Shown: in pieces, positions 34,819 to 43,413 of the stretch
Layout: every line of letters starts with the position of its first letter
Position numbering within the stretch: position 1 is the stretch's first letter
Position numbers and translations under genes: made by a program
Assembly: GCF_048548695.1 (NCBI RefSeq)
Contig: NZ_JBLYIF010000001.1
Length of the DNA stretch: 64,000 bases
Origin: Neptuniibacter sp048548695
GTDB taxonomy: Bacteria; Pseudomonadota; Gammaproteobacteria; Pseudomonadales; Balneatricaceae
Direction: 5' to 3' (one strand)
Notes under the pieces: generated by a model
What the model was told of the DNA's origin: nothing
What the model saw: the letters and a program-made list of their open reading frames with translations, nothing else
The model's database searches: none

Positions 34819-35715
34819 TTACAACAATGCATCGGGTTGTACCTGTCTGGCATCGGTTCGGAGAATTTCCAGTAATTTACTCGCTGCATTAGACAGTGTT
34901 CGGTTGCGATGCACGATGGCGCCCAGTGGTCGTTTAACTGGTGTAGCGTTTACAGGTAATACGGTGAGGTCTGCTGTGATAAGCGATTCAGGCAGCAGGC
35001 TCCAGCCGAGCCCGATGGATACCATCATACGGATGGTATCCAGATAATTGGTAGACATGCTGACCGTTAGGCTGAGGTCATGTTTGGCAAACAGGGCTTC
35101 CACCAGTTGTCGGGTAAAGGTGTTACTGCTGGGTAGGATAGCGGGGTAAGCGGTAAGTTGTGCCAGCTCCAGGGAGGTTGCGCTGCTTAATGGATGATCG
35201 GGTGCGACGACATAACTGAGCTGGTCTTCCCAGATGACCTCTGACTGGATATTGATATCGGGGTTGGGTGAGAGGGTAATCAGGGCGAGTTCAAGTTCAC
35301 CTTTTAATACTCCCTCGTAGGCCACTTCGGACTCGGCAAATCTCAGGTCCAGCTCCACATCCGGATAGGTTTGGGTAAAGCATTTCAGCAGCGGGGGGAG
35401 TCGATGCAAACTGATATGGTGGCTGGTAGCCAGTGATAACTTACCAGTGATGCCGCCGGCGAGGTTATCCAATGCCCGTCGGGCATCATCCAGTTCTATC
35501 AATACCTGTTGCGCTCTGGGGAGCAGTGTGACACCTGCTTCGGTCAAAGAAATAGTGCGCCCGATGCGATCAAAGAGGCGGCACCCCAATTGTTGTTCCA
35601 GTAATGCAATACGTTTACTGATGGCTGACTGGGTGAGGTATAGCTGGTCTGCGGCTTTTGAAAACGAAGCATTCTGCGCCACGCTAATAAAGGCCTGCAA
35701 CGCATTAGTATCCAT
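34819..35715 (-). CDS. LysR-type transcription regulator opposite leuC
   Basis: A 298-residue LTTR: N-terminal winged helix (MDTNALQAFISVAQNASFSKAADQLYLTQSAISKRIALLEQQLG) and an effector-binding domain with LATSHHISLHRLPPLL. The ATG at 35715 gives the family start; the open frame upstream is AT-rich non-coding sequence. It is divergent from leuC, as in Pseudomonas, and the simplest inference is control of leuCDB, perhaps by a leucine-pathway intermediate. A candidate operator lies at 35791-35806. Confidence 0.92.
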   Translation of the reverse strand: MDTNALQAFISVAQNASFSKAADQLYLTQSAISKRIALLEQQLGCRLFDRIGRTISLTEAGVTLLPRAQQVLIELDDARRALDNLAGGITGKLSLATSHHISLHRLPPLLKCFTQTYPDVELDLRFAESEVAYEGVLKGELELALITLSPNPDINIQSEVIWEDQLSYVVAPDHPLSSATSLELAQLTAYPAILPSSNTFTRQLVEALFAKHDLSLTVSMSTNYLDTIRMMVSIGLGWSLLPESLITADLTVLPVNATPVKRPLGAIVHRNRTLSNAASKLLEILRTDARQVQPDALL

Positions 35716-35783
35716 AGCGAGTTCCGGAGTAATAAAATATTTTTGTATTCTAGTACGGAATGGAAAGTATAAAAAATATGAAT

Positions 35784-35812
35784 TTGTTTTGTGCAAAATC
35801 TTGCACTAGGAT
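35784..35812 (+). promoter_or_regulatory. leuC promoter with palindromic operator in its spacer
   Basis: TTGTTT (35784-35789) and TAGGAT (35807-35812), 17 bases apart, with the perfect palindrome GTGCAA-AATC-TTGCAC (35791-35806) filling the spacer. The palindrome contains the T-N11-A form expected of LysR-type sites. The LysR gene reads away on the other strand. Confidence 0.5.
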
Positions 35813-35865
35813 GGCGTCTTGCCAACGCTGCAGTTAATAGCTGCTGTTATGAATGAGGTGTTTTT

Positions 35866-37287
35866 ATGGCTGGCCAGACTTTATATGACAAATTGTTCGC
35901 GTCCCATTTGGTGCGCACTAATGATGATGGTAGTTCATTGATTTATATCGACCGTCATCTGCTGCATGAGGTGACTTCTCCCCAGGCGTTTGAAGGTTTG
36001 CGCATTGCTGGCCGCAAACCCTGGCGTATAGATGCCAATCTAGCGACGCCAGACCATAACGTGCCGACGACCAATCGTAGTGGCGGTGTAACCGATATTG
36101 CTGATCCAGTATCCAAAATTCAGGTGATTACTCTGGATGAAAACTGTGACGACTTCGGTATTCTCGAATTTAAGATGAACGACCAACGTCAGGGCATTGT
36201 ACATGTGGTTGGCCCGGAGCAGGGTGCTACTTTACCGGGGACTACGGTGGTTTGTGGTGATTCCCATACTGCGACCCATGGCGCATTTGGCGCATTGGCG
36301 CATGGTATTGGTACCTCTGAGGTTGAGCATGTGCTGGCAACTCAGTGCCTGATCACCAAAAAGATGAAAAATATGCTGGTGCGTGTTGATGGTCAGCTTG
36401 GTAAGGGTGTCACAGCGAAAGATATCGTGCTGCACGTGATTGGCAAGATTGGTACCGCAGGTGGTACCGGTTACGCCATTGAGTTTGGTGGTGAGGCGAT
36501 CCGCAGTCTTTCGATGGATGGTCGGATGACCATCTGCAATATGGCAATTGAAGCTGGTGCGCGTGTTGGTCTGGTCGCGGTTGATCAGATCACTATCGAT
36601 TATGTGGAAGGGCGCCCGTTTGCGCCTAAGGGTGCTCAGTGGCAGGCCGCAATCAGTGCCTGGAGTGAATTGGTCTCTGATGCTGATGCGGTTTTTGACA
36701 CCGTGATTGAGATTCAGGCAGCGGATATTGAACCGCAGGTGACTTGGGGAACCTCACCGGAAATGGTGGTGGGGGTGAACGCTCAGGTACCAAATCCGGC
36801 AAAAGAAACCGACCCGGTGAAAGTCGAAGGCATGAACCGCGCCCTCGAATATATGGGTTTGCAGGCTGATCAGGCGATCACTGATATCCAGCTGGACCGG
36901 GTATTTATTGGTTCTTGTACCAACTCGCGGATTGAGGATCTGCGTGCGGCGGCTGAGGTCGTAAAAGGTAAAAAAGTAGCGTCGACTATTAAACAGGCAT
37001 TGGTGGTTCCAGGATCTGGCCTGGTGAAGGCTCAGGCAGAAGCCGAGGGTTTGGATAAAATCTTTACCGAAGCTGGTTTGGAATGGCGCGAACCTGGCTG
37101 CTCCATGTGTCTGGCTATGAACCCTGACAAATTAGGTGCGGGTGAGCATTGTGCTTCAACCTCCAACCGTAACTTTGAAGGTCGTCAGGGCTTTGGCGGT
37201 CGCACCCATTTGGTCAGCCCGGCAATGGCTGCTGCCGCTGCGATTGCGGGTCACTTTGTCGATGTTCGCACCATGGGTGTCCACTGA
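35866..37287 (+). CDS. leuC: 3-isopropylmalate dehydratase large subunit
   Basis: A 473-residue aconitase-family subunit that, with LeuD, isomerises 2- to 3-isopropylmalate in leucine synthesis. The 4Fe-4S ligands are Cys in GSCTNSR and the two in PGCSMCLAM. Other signatures: VVCGDSHTATHGAFGALAHGIGTSEVEHVLATQ. The ATG is preceded by GAGGTG. It leads the run leuC-leuD-leuB, with 20 bases to leuD. Confidence 0.98.
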   Translation: MAGQTLYDKLFASHLVRTNDDGSSLIYIDRHLLHEVTSPQAFEGLRIAGRKPWRIDANLATPDHNVPTTNRSGGVTDIADPVSKIQVITLDENCDDFGILEFKMNDQRQGIVHVVGPEQGATLPGTTVVCGDSHTATHGAFGALAHGIGTSEVEHVLATQCLITKKMKNMLVRVDGQLGKGVTAKDIVLHVIGKIGTAGGTGYAIEFGGEAIRSLSMDGRMTICNMAIEAGARVGLVAVDQITIDYVEGRPFAPKGAQWQAAISAWSELVSDADAVFDTVIEIQAADIEPQVTWGTSPEMVVGVNAQVPNPAKETDPVKVEGMNRALEYMGLQADQAITDIQLDRVFIGSCTNSRIEDLRAAAEVVKGKKVASTIKQALVVPGSGLVKAQAEAEGLDKIFTEAGLEWREPGCSMCLAMNPDKLGAGEHCASTSNRNFEGRQGFGGRTHLVSPAMAAAAAIAGHFVDVRTMGVH

Positions 37288-37307
37288 ACCGGTTTGAGGA
37301 GAGAAAA

Positions 37308-37955
37308 ATGAGAGCATTTACCCAGCATACCGGTGTTGCCGCGCCAATGGATCGCGCCAATGTGGATACCGATATGATCATTCCGAAGCAGTTTTTGAAG
37401 TCAATCAAGCGTACGGGCTTTGGCAAGAATCTGTTTGATGAGCTGCGTTACCTTGACGAAGGTCAGCCTGATCAGGAGTGCACAGGGCGTCCGCTGAATG
37501 AAAAATTTGTTCTGAACCAGGCTCGTTACCAGGGTGCCAGTATTTTGTTGGCGCGGGAGAACTTTGGTTGCGGTTCAAGCCGTGAACATGCGCCATGGGC
37601 ATTGGATGATTTTGGTTTTCGTTGCGTGATTGCACCAAGCTTTGCTGAGATCTTTTATAACAATTGCTTTAAGAATGGTATTTTACCTATTGTTTTAGAA
37701 GAGAAAGATGTCGATCGTCTGTTCAATGAAGTGATGGAGGCAGAAGGCTATCAGTTGACTATAGATTTAGCCCAGCAGCAGGTTGTTACCCCGTCAGGTG
37801 ATGTCATGGCGTTCGATATAGATGGCTTCCGTAAACACTGTTTGCTCAACGGCCTGGATGATATTGGTTTGACGCTGGAGCATGCCGACGATATTCGTGC
37901 TTATGAAAAAAACCGCCGTCAGACGGCATCTTGGTTGTTCGACGCCATCAAATAA
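37308..37955 (+). CDS. leuD: 3-isopropylmalate dehydratase small subunit
   Basis: A 215-residue swivel-domain subunit of isopropylmalate isomerase. It carries VDTDMIIPKQFLK and the conserved GCGSSREHAPWALDDFGFRCVIAPSFAEIFYNN. GAGGAG precedes the ATG. Length is usual for the family. Its product acts with LeuC from the gene just upstream. Confidence 0.97.
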   Translation: MRAFTQHTGVAAPMDRANVDTDMIIPKQFLKSIKRTGFGKNLFDELRYLDEGQPDQECTGRPLNEKFVLNQARYQGASILLARENFGCGSSREHAPWALDDFGFRCVIAPSFAEIFYNNCFKNGILPIVLEEKDVDRLFNEVMEAEGYQLTIDLAQQQVVTPSGDVMAFDIDGFRKHCLLNGLDDIGLTLEHADDIRAYEKNRRQTASWLFDAIK

Positions 37956-38003
37956 ACACTAATTTTGTGGCGCCAGAAAAATTGTTGCCGCAGAGGAAAT
38001 AAT

Positions 38004-39086
38004 ATGTCTAAGCAAGTACTTATTTTGCCGGGGGACGGTATAGGTCCTGAAATCGTTCGCGAAGCTAAACGCGTTTTGGACTTGGTTAATCAACAGGATG
38101 ACCTGGGGTTGTCCTTCGCTGAAGCCCATGTTGGTGGTGCTGCCATTGATGCTACTGGTGTGCCGCTGCCAGACGCGACACTGACAGCGGCAAAAGCGGC
38201 AGACGCGATTCTTCTGGGTGCTGTTGGTGGCCCACAGTGGGATACCAATCCTGACTTTCAGATTCGTCCGGAAAAAGGCTTGCTGGGTATCCGTTCTAAC
38301 CTGGGCTTGTTTGGGAATCTGCGTCCGGCGATCCTATATCCACAGCTGGCTGATGCGTCTACGCTGAAACCGGAGATCGTTTCTGGTCTGGATATCCTGA
38401 TTGTGCGTGAGCTGACAGGCGGCATCTATTTTGGTCAGCCACGCGGTATCCGTGAGAAAGAGGGTGGTATTCGCGAAGGCTTTAATACCTATGTATATGA
38501 CGAGAATGAGATTCGTCGTATTGCTAAGGTGGCATTTGAAGCAGCTCGTGCTCGTAATAAGCGACTCTGCTCTGTTGATAAGGCTAATGTACTGGAAGTT
38601 ACGATTCTTTGGCGTGAAATCATGGAAGAGGTGGGCAAAGAATACCCGGATGTAGAACTGAGTCACATGTATGTCGATAATGCAGCGATGCAGCTGGTCC
38701 GTGCGCCGAAGCAATTTGATGTCATGGTAACCGGTAACATGTTCGGTGATATTCTGTCGGATGCAGCGGCGATGTTGACGGGTTCAATTGGTATGCTGCC
38801 ATCGGCTTCACTGGATGTGAACGGTAAGGGTATGTACGAGCCGTGCCATGGATCGGCGCCGGATATTGCAGGTCAGAACCTGGCAAATCCATTGGCAACT
38901 ATCCTGTCAGCATCCATGATGCTGCGCTACTCTCTGGATGCAGGTGATACGGCGGATCGTATTGAAGCGGCCGTTAGTAAAGTGCTTGATCAGGGGCTGC
39001 GTACTGCTGATATCTGGTCAGAGGGTACTGAAAAGGTCTCTACCAGCCAGATGGGTGATGCGGTTGTTGCAGCACTCAGTGCATAG
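38004..39086 (+). CDS. leuB: 3-isopropylmalate dehydrogenase
   Basis: A 360-residue NAD-dependent enzyme that oxidises and decarboxylates 3-isopropylmalate to 2-ketoisocaproate. It opens with ILPGDGIGPEIV, then IRSNLGLFGNLRPA, VRELTGGIYFGQPRG and the NAD loop YEPCHGSAPDIAGQ. ATG at 38004 has GAGGAAAT ahead; the frame is open 39 bases further upstream without similarity. A hairpin lies between leuB and asd. Confidence 0.97.
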   Translation: MSKQVLILPGDGIGPEIVREAKRVLDLVNQQDDLGLSFAEAHVGGAAIDATGVPLPDATLTAAKAADAILLGAVGGPQWDTNPDFQIRPEKGLLGIRSNLGLFGNLRPAILYPQLADASTLKPEIVSGLDILIVRELTGGIYFGQPRGIREKEGGIREGFNTYVYDENEIRRIAKVAFEAARARNKRLCSVDKANVLEVTILWREIMEEVGKEYPDVELSHMYVDNAAMQLVRAPKQFDVMVTGNMFGDILSDAAAMLTGSIGMLPSASLDVNGKGMYEPCHGSAPDIAGQNLANPLATILSASMMLRYSLDAGDTADRIEAAVSKVLDQGLRTADIWSEGTEKVSTSQMGDAVVAALSA

Positions 39087-39123
39087 AAAAACACGGCTAT
39101 TTATTGCATAATATAGCCCCTTT

Positions 39124-39154
39124 AGCGGCTCCTACTGGTTAGGGGCCGCTTTCG
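39124..39154 (+). terminator. Hairpin between leuB and asd
   Basis: AGCGGCTCCTA pairs with TAGGGGCCGCT (11 positions, one wobble) around CTGGT, followed by only TTCG. It is a terminator of moderate quality and may let some transcript run into asd. Confidence 0.55.
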
Positions 39155-39187
39155 TATGATGTTGAATCGGATCTATTGGTGATAACA

Positions 39188-40303
39188 ATGAAGCGTGTAG
39201 GTTTTGTGGGTTGGCGTGGCATGGTTGGTTCCGTGCTGATGCAACGTATGCAGGAAGAGGGTGATTTCGACCATATCGATGAACCGGTATTCTTCACCAC
39301 ATCTCAGGTCGGCCAACCAGGACCGGAAATTGGCAAGTCCATTCCGGCGCTCAAAGATGCCAGCGATATCAATGAGCTGAAGCAGATGGATGCGATTATC
39401 TCCTGTCAGGGCGGTGACTACACGAAACAGGTATACGGCCCATTGCGTGAAGCAGGCTGGCAGGGTTACTGGATCGATGCTGCATCCAGTCTGCGTATGG
39501 ATGATAGTGCCATTATCGTACTTGATCCGGTGAATATGCACGTCATCAAAGATGGCCTGAGCCAGGGAGTCAAAACTTTTGTCGGCGGTAACTGCACTGT
39601 ATCACTGATGCTGATGGGTCTGGGTGGACTGTTTCAGGCAGACCAGATCGAATGGATGACCTCCATGACTTATCAGGCGGCATCGGGTGGTGGCGCGCGG
39701 CATATGCGGGAACTCATCAATCAGATGGGTATCATTCAGCAATCGGTTGCGAGCGACCTGGATAATCCGGCCAGCGCAATTCTGGATATCGACCGTCAGG
39801 TTGCTGAAACCATTCGCAGTGATGCTATGCCGACTGATAACTTTGGTGTACCGCTGGCAGGTTCATTGATCCCCTGGATCGACACGCGTCTGGATAACGG
39901 CCAGAGTCGTGAAGAGTGGAAAGCTTACGCTGAAACCAACAAAATTCTGGGATTAGCTAATAATCCAATTCCAATCGATGGTACCTGTGTGCGGGTTGGT
40001 GCTATGCGTTGTCATAGTCAGGCGTTTACCATCAAGTTGAAATCTGATGTGCCTATGGATGAGATCGAATCCATGCTGGCTGAAGCCAATGACTGGGTTA
40101 AAGTCATTCCTAATGAGCGGGATATTACTGCTCATGAACTCACTCCTGCCAAGGTTACCGGCACATTGTCAGTTCCAGTGGGCCGTCTGCGTAAAATGAA
40201 CCTGGGTAATGAATACCTGAATGCATTCAGCGTGGGTGACCAGTTGTTGTGGGGAGCCGCAGAGCCTCTGCGCCGGATGTTACGTATCCTGATTGCAGGC
40301 TAA
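39188..40303 (+). CDS. asd: Aspartate-semialdehyde dehydrogenase
   Basis: A 371-residue enzyme reducing aspartyl phosphate to the semialdehyde, at the branch to lysine, threonine and methionine. NADP-binding opening VGFVGWRGMVGSVLMQRM; catalytic Cys in FVGGNCTVSLMLMGLGG; substrate His region RCHSQAFTIKLK. It is the gammaproteobacterial form of about 370 residues. The ATG at 39188 follows GGTGATA. The leuB-asd-fimV order is the Pseudomonas one. Confidence 0.96.
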   Translation: MKRVGFVGWRGMVGSVLMQRMQEEGDFDHIDEPVFFTTSQVGQPGPEIGKSIPALKDASDINELKQMDAIISCQGGDYTKQVYGPLREAGWQGYWIDAASSLRMDDSAIIVLDPVNMHVIKDGLSQGVKTFVGGNCTVSLMLMGLGGLFQADQIEWMTSMTYQAASGGGARHMRELINQMGIIQQSVASDLDNPASAILDIDRQVAETIRSDAMPTDNFGVPLAGSLIPWIDTRLDNGQSREEWKAYAETNKILGLANNPIPIDGTCVRVGAMRCHSQAFTIKLKSDVPMDEIESMLAEANDWVKVIPNERDITAHELTPAKVTGTLSVPVGRLRKMNLGNEYLNAFSVGDQLLWGAAEPLRRMLRILIAG

Positions 40304-40652
40304 GGCGCAAATCAGCGGTGATATTTAAAAGGCAGCTTTAGCTGCCTTTTTTATGGTCTCAAAGGTATGGCTTTTATTATCAGTGTATTACCAGTAGTGT
40401 CAGCATCAGCCCTGTGCTCAAGTAAAACAGGACTTTAAATCTAGACGCTATGGCCGATAAATGGATATTGTTAGCTGAGAAGCTGGCGTAGCGGGTACCG
40501 CCAATGGCGTCGGTAGCTTATTCGGAGTGTCAGAAGTCCAATCGGTCTCTTGACCCCCGGCCCGTTTATAATCAATACTTCATGCAAGTTATCTAAACGC
40601 AACCCTCTGATTTATCCAGAATTTTTGAGGGTGGGGGAACAGGGACAAGACA
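40304..40652. other. Intergenic region between asd and fimV
   Basis: A 349-base spacer. It holds the asd terminator (40327-40352) and, near 40566, a TATAAT hexamer that could be the fimV -10, without a convincing -35 at the right distance. No RNA gene, repeat or second reading frame was recognised in the remainder. Confidence 0.5.
40327..40352 (+). terminator. Rho-independent terminator after asd
   Basis: AAAAGGCAGCT / AGCTGCCTTTT stem with a short TT centre (a 4-base loop in practice), then TT. It stands 23 bases after the asd stop. Confidence 0.88.
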
Positions 40653-43412
40653 ATGTGGCAAAAACATGCTGTTGGCCTTGCCGTAGCAGGGATCATTACC
40701 GCCACCAATGCCCATGCGCTTGGGCTGGGTGAGATTAAAGTTATTTCCGCGCTAAATGAGCCTTTGAGTGCTGAAGTAAACTTGCTGCAGGTTAAGCAGC
40801 TCAATGCATTACAGATTCATCCCAGAATGGCAGATGTTAACGACTATGCCTTGGCAGGTTTAGAGCGCCCCTATTTTCTGTCGGGTATACGCTTTCAGGT
40901 AAAGGTCCAGCCTGATGGTTCCGGTAAAATTATCATTACATCCGATCAGCCAATGCGCGAGCCGTTCCTGAACTTCCTCATGGAAGTGAACTGGCCGAAT
41001 GGGCGCTTGGTGCGTGAATATACCCTATTGCTTGACCCTCCGGTGTTTGAGCCTGCGCCAGTGAAACAGCAGGTTTCGCCTGCAGCTTCAACAACGGCGG
41101 TACCGGAAAAAAAGCCAGTTAGGGCTGAAGCTGTTACACCCCCGGCCTCTCAGGCTTCTCGAGTAACCACCTCAGCCCCAACTGCTGATAGCCCAGCGGC
41201 TGCACCTACTGTAACAAATAATGATGTACGGGTCGGGCGCAAAGATACGCTTTGGGCACTGGCGATTAACAATAAGCCAGCGGGTATTTCTCCCCAGCAG
41301 TTGATGATTGCCTGGTTGAAGAAAAACCCTGATGCTTTCATTGATGGCAATATCAATCGTTTGAAAGCGAATGCGATTTTGAAGATGCCTTCCGCGGAAG
41401 AGTTTGCTTCAGTAACCCCCGCTCAGGCAGCGGAAGAGGTTACACGTCAAACGCAGATGTGGCAGAGCAAACGTGCTAAACCCGCGCCGCAAAAAGTGGC
41501 TTCACAGTCGGCTCCGGAAGAACCCGCGACGCCTGAACCTGAAGAAAAACCGGCAGCAAGTCGTCCTGAGCCAGAGATTGCATCTGACGATGCTGAGTTG
41601 AAAGTCGTCGCCCCGGAAGAGCCTGCAGAGGGTGTAGCACAAGCTGACGATGCCGAATCCGATGCAGCGGCATCCGCGGCTGAAGCAGCGGCGGAAGATC
41701 CATTGGCAGTTTTGCAAACGCAAAATCAAGATCTCGAACAGCGCCTGAATGACAGCCTTGAAGCAGCAGATCAGACGGCTCGCGAGAATGAAGCCCTCAA
41801 TGAGCGTTTGGATGCAATACAGCAGCAGTTAGAATCTTTACAGCGGATGCTGGAATTAAAAGATCAGGAGCTGGCCAGCCTCCAGTCTGAATTCGCCAAG
41901 GCACAGGCGGAGCCAAAGTCTGAATCCAACCTGCTTGAACAGTTGATGGCATCTCCTATGGTGTTGATTGGCCTGGCAGCAGGGTTGGTTATCTTGTTGC
42001 TTGGTGCACTGTTTGCGCTGCGTAAACGCAAACCAGAAGATGGCGCGGATAGTGATGCAGTAGTTCCTGCTACCGCTGCGGTTGCGGGTGCTGCTGTGGC
42101 GGCTGAAGCAGAACCTGCTGCGGAATTAGAATCTGAAACAGCTGTTGAAGAGGTTGCCGCTGCGGTTGCTGTAGAAGAAGCCGCAGAAGAAGTGACTGAG
42201 ACTGAGCAGGTTGAGCTGCCAATAGTCGATGAAGAAGATACTGACCTGAGTGAGTTCGATGATCTGGATCTGGATATGGATCTTGATCTGGAAGATGATG
42301 AAGCTGGTCGAGTGCTCGGTACGTTGCAGGAAGATACCGATAACGGTGAAGTCCTTCTGGAAGATGAAGAATTTGACCTCGCGTTACCTGAAGCTGATGA
42401 AAATGACGAAGATGACAGCGCCGCAGTAGAGGGTACTGCTGAGATCGAAGAATCAGACATCTCAAGTGATCTTGATGACATTCTGGGTGAAACCCCAGAG
42501 CCAGAGCCAGAAGCTGAGCCCGAGATCGATCTCTCAAGTGACCTGGATGATATTCTTGGCGACGTTGAGTCAGCACCTGCTGTGGAAGAAGAACTGTCAT
42601 TGGACGAAGTTCTGACTGAATCTGATCAGGTTGAAGCCCTGGCGGATGCCGAAGAGCTTGATGAATTGCTTCAGATGCCTGAGCAGCCATCAGATTCTGT
42701 AGTTGAGGAAGAAACGCTGGCAGTTGATGATGACCTCGAGTTCGATCTAGGTGATCTGACCCCGCCAGAGGCAGAGACAGAGACAGAGACAGAGGCGACA
42801 CCGGCACCTGTGGCTGAGTCTTCGGTTTCAGTGGCAGAGGATGACCTTGAGTTTGATCTCTCCGACATTCCGGAAACGCCAGAGGAAATCAGCGTACCAG
42901 AAGAAGAAAGTGCAGAAGATGGGCTGGATTTCGATCTGGATCTTGACCTGGATATCCCGACTGATGCCCCAACGCAGACTGCTGATGAGCCGGTAGCTGC
43001 AATGGCGGATGATCTGGACTTGGATCTGGACCTGGATGATATTCAGTCCGAACCAGAAGCCGAGCCAGAAGCGGCAGCAGCGCTAGAATCTGCAGCAGAA
43101 AAACCGGCAGAGCAAGCGTTCTCTGAAGAGCTGGATTCTGAGTTGGATGAGTTGCTTGGCGCGACAGATAACGATATCGAACTGGAAGAATCAGGTGCCG
43201 ACGATCAGGATGAGGACTTTGATGCATTAGCAGGGTTGAATCTGCTGGAAGGTGCAGATGAAGTCGAAACCAAGTTGGATCTGGCGCGTGCCTATATGGA
43301 TATGGAAGATCTGGAAGGCGCCAAAGACATCCTGCAGGAAATCCTCAGTGAGGGTAATGCTTCCCAGAAACAGGAAGCCGAAGCTTTGATGAATACCCTT
43401 AACGAAAGCTAA
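40653..43412 (+). CDS. fimV: FimV polar organiser, peptidoglycan-binding
   Basis: A 919-residue inner membrane protein involved in type IV pilus assembly, twitching and polar localisation in Pseudomonas. A signal peptide (cleavage after AHA at about residue 22) precedes the FimV N-terminal domain (LGLGEIKVISALNEPLSAEVNL), a LysM-like region about 190-245 (VGRKDTLWALAINNKP), a coiled coil about 350-430, and one span (VLIGLAAGLVILLLGALFAL, about 437-457). The cytoplasmic half is very acidic and repetitive (SDLDDILG, DLEFDL units). The end has the conserved FimV motif TKLDLARAYMDMEDLEGAKDILQEIL. It lies one base before the truA ATG. Confidence 0.95.
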   Translation: MWQKHAVGLAVAGIITATNAHALGLGEIKVISALNEPLSAEVNLLQVKQLNALQIHPRMADVNDYALAGLERPYFLSGIRFQVKVQPDGSGKIIITSDQPMREPFLNFLMEVNWPNGRLVREYTLLLDPPVFEPAPVKQQVSPAASTTAVPEKKPVRAEAVTPPASQASRVTTSAPTADSPAAAPTVTNNDVRVGRKDTLWALAINNKPAGISPQQLMIAWLKKNPDAFIDGNINRLKANAILKMPSAEEFASVTPAQAAEEVTRQTQMWQSKRAKPAPQKVASQSAPEEPATPEPEEKPAASRPEPEIASDDAELKVVAPEEPAEGVAQADDAESDAAASAAEAAAEDPLAVLQTQNQDLEQRLNDSLEAADQTARENEALNERLDAIQQQLESLQRMLELKDQELASLQSEFAKAQAEPKSESNLLEQLMASPMVLIGLAAGLVILLLGALFALRKRKPEDGADSDAVVPATAAVAGAAVAAEAEPAAELESETAVEEVAAAVAVEEAAEEVTETEQVELPIVDEEDTDLSEFDDLDLDMDLDLEDDEAGRVLGTLQEDTDNGEVLLEDEEFDLALPEADENDEDDSAAVEGTAEIEESDISSDLDDILGETPEPEPEAEPEIDLSSDLDDILGDVESAPAVEEELSLDEVLTESDQVEALADAEELDELLQMPEQPSDSVVEEETLAVDDDLEFDLGDLTPPEAETETETEATPAPVAESSVSVAEDDLEFDLSDIPETPEEISVPEEESAEDGLDFDLDLDLDIPTDAPTQTADEPVAAMADDLDLDLDLDDIQSEPEAEPEAAAALESAAEKPAEQAFSEELDSELDELLGATDNDIELEESGADDQDEDFDALAGLNLLEGADEVETKLDLARAYMDMEDLEGAKDILQEILSEGNASQKQEAEALMNTLNES
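42765..42794 (+). repeat. fimV: Hexanucleotide repeat inside fimV
   Basis: Five tandem copies of a CAGAG-type hexamer (CCAGAG, GCAGAG, then three of ACAGAG) encode the Glu-Ala/Thr-Glu run. Unit length is a multiple of three, so copy number change would keep the frame. Confidence 0.75.
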
Positions 43413-43413
43413 T

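Noticed and set aside
40353..40652. Possible small RNA or tRNA in the asd-fimV spacer
   Set aside because: I found no cloverleaf, no second terminator and no clear promoter pair; only a TATAAT hexamer.
41864..42807. Two long leftward frames (205 and 245 codons) opposite fimV
   Set aside because: They result from the repeated Glu/Asp codons of fimV, which read as Ser/Arg/Leu/Gln repeats on the other strand.
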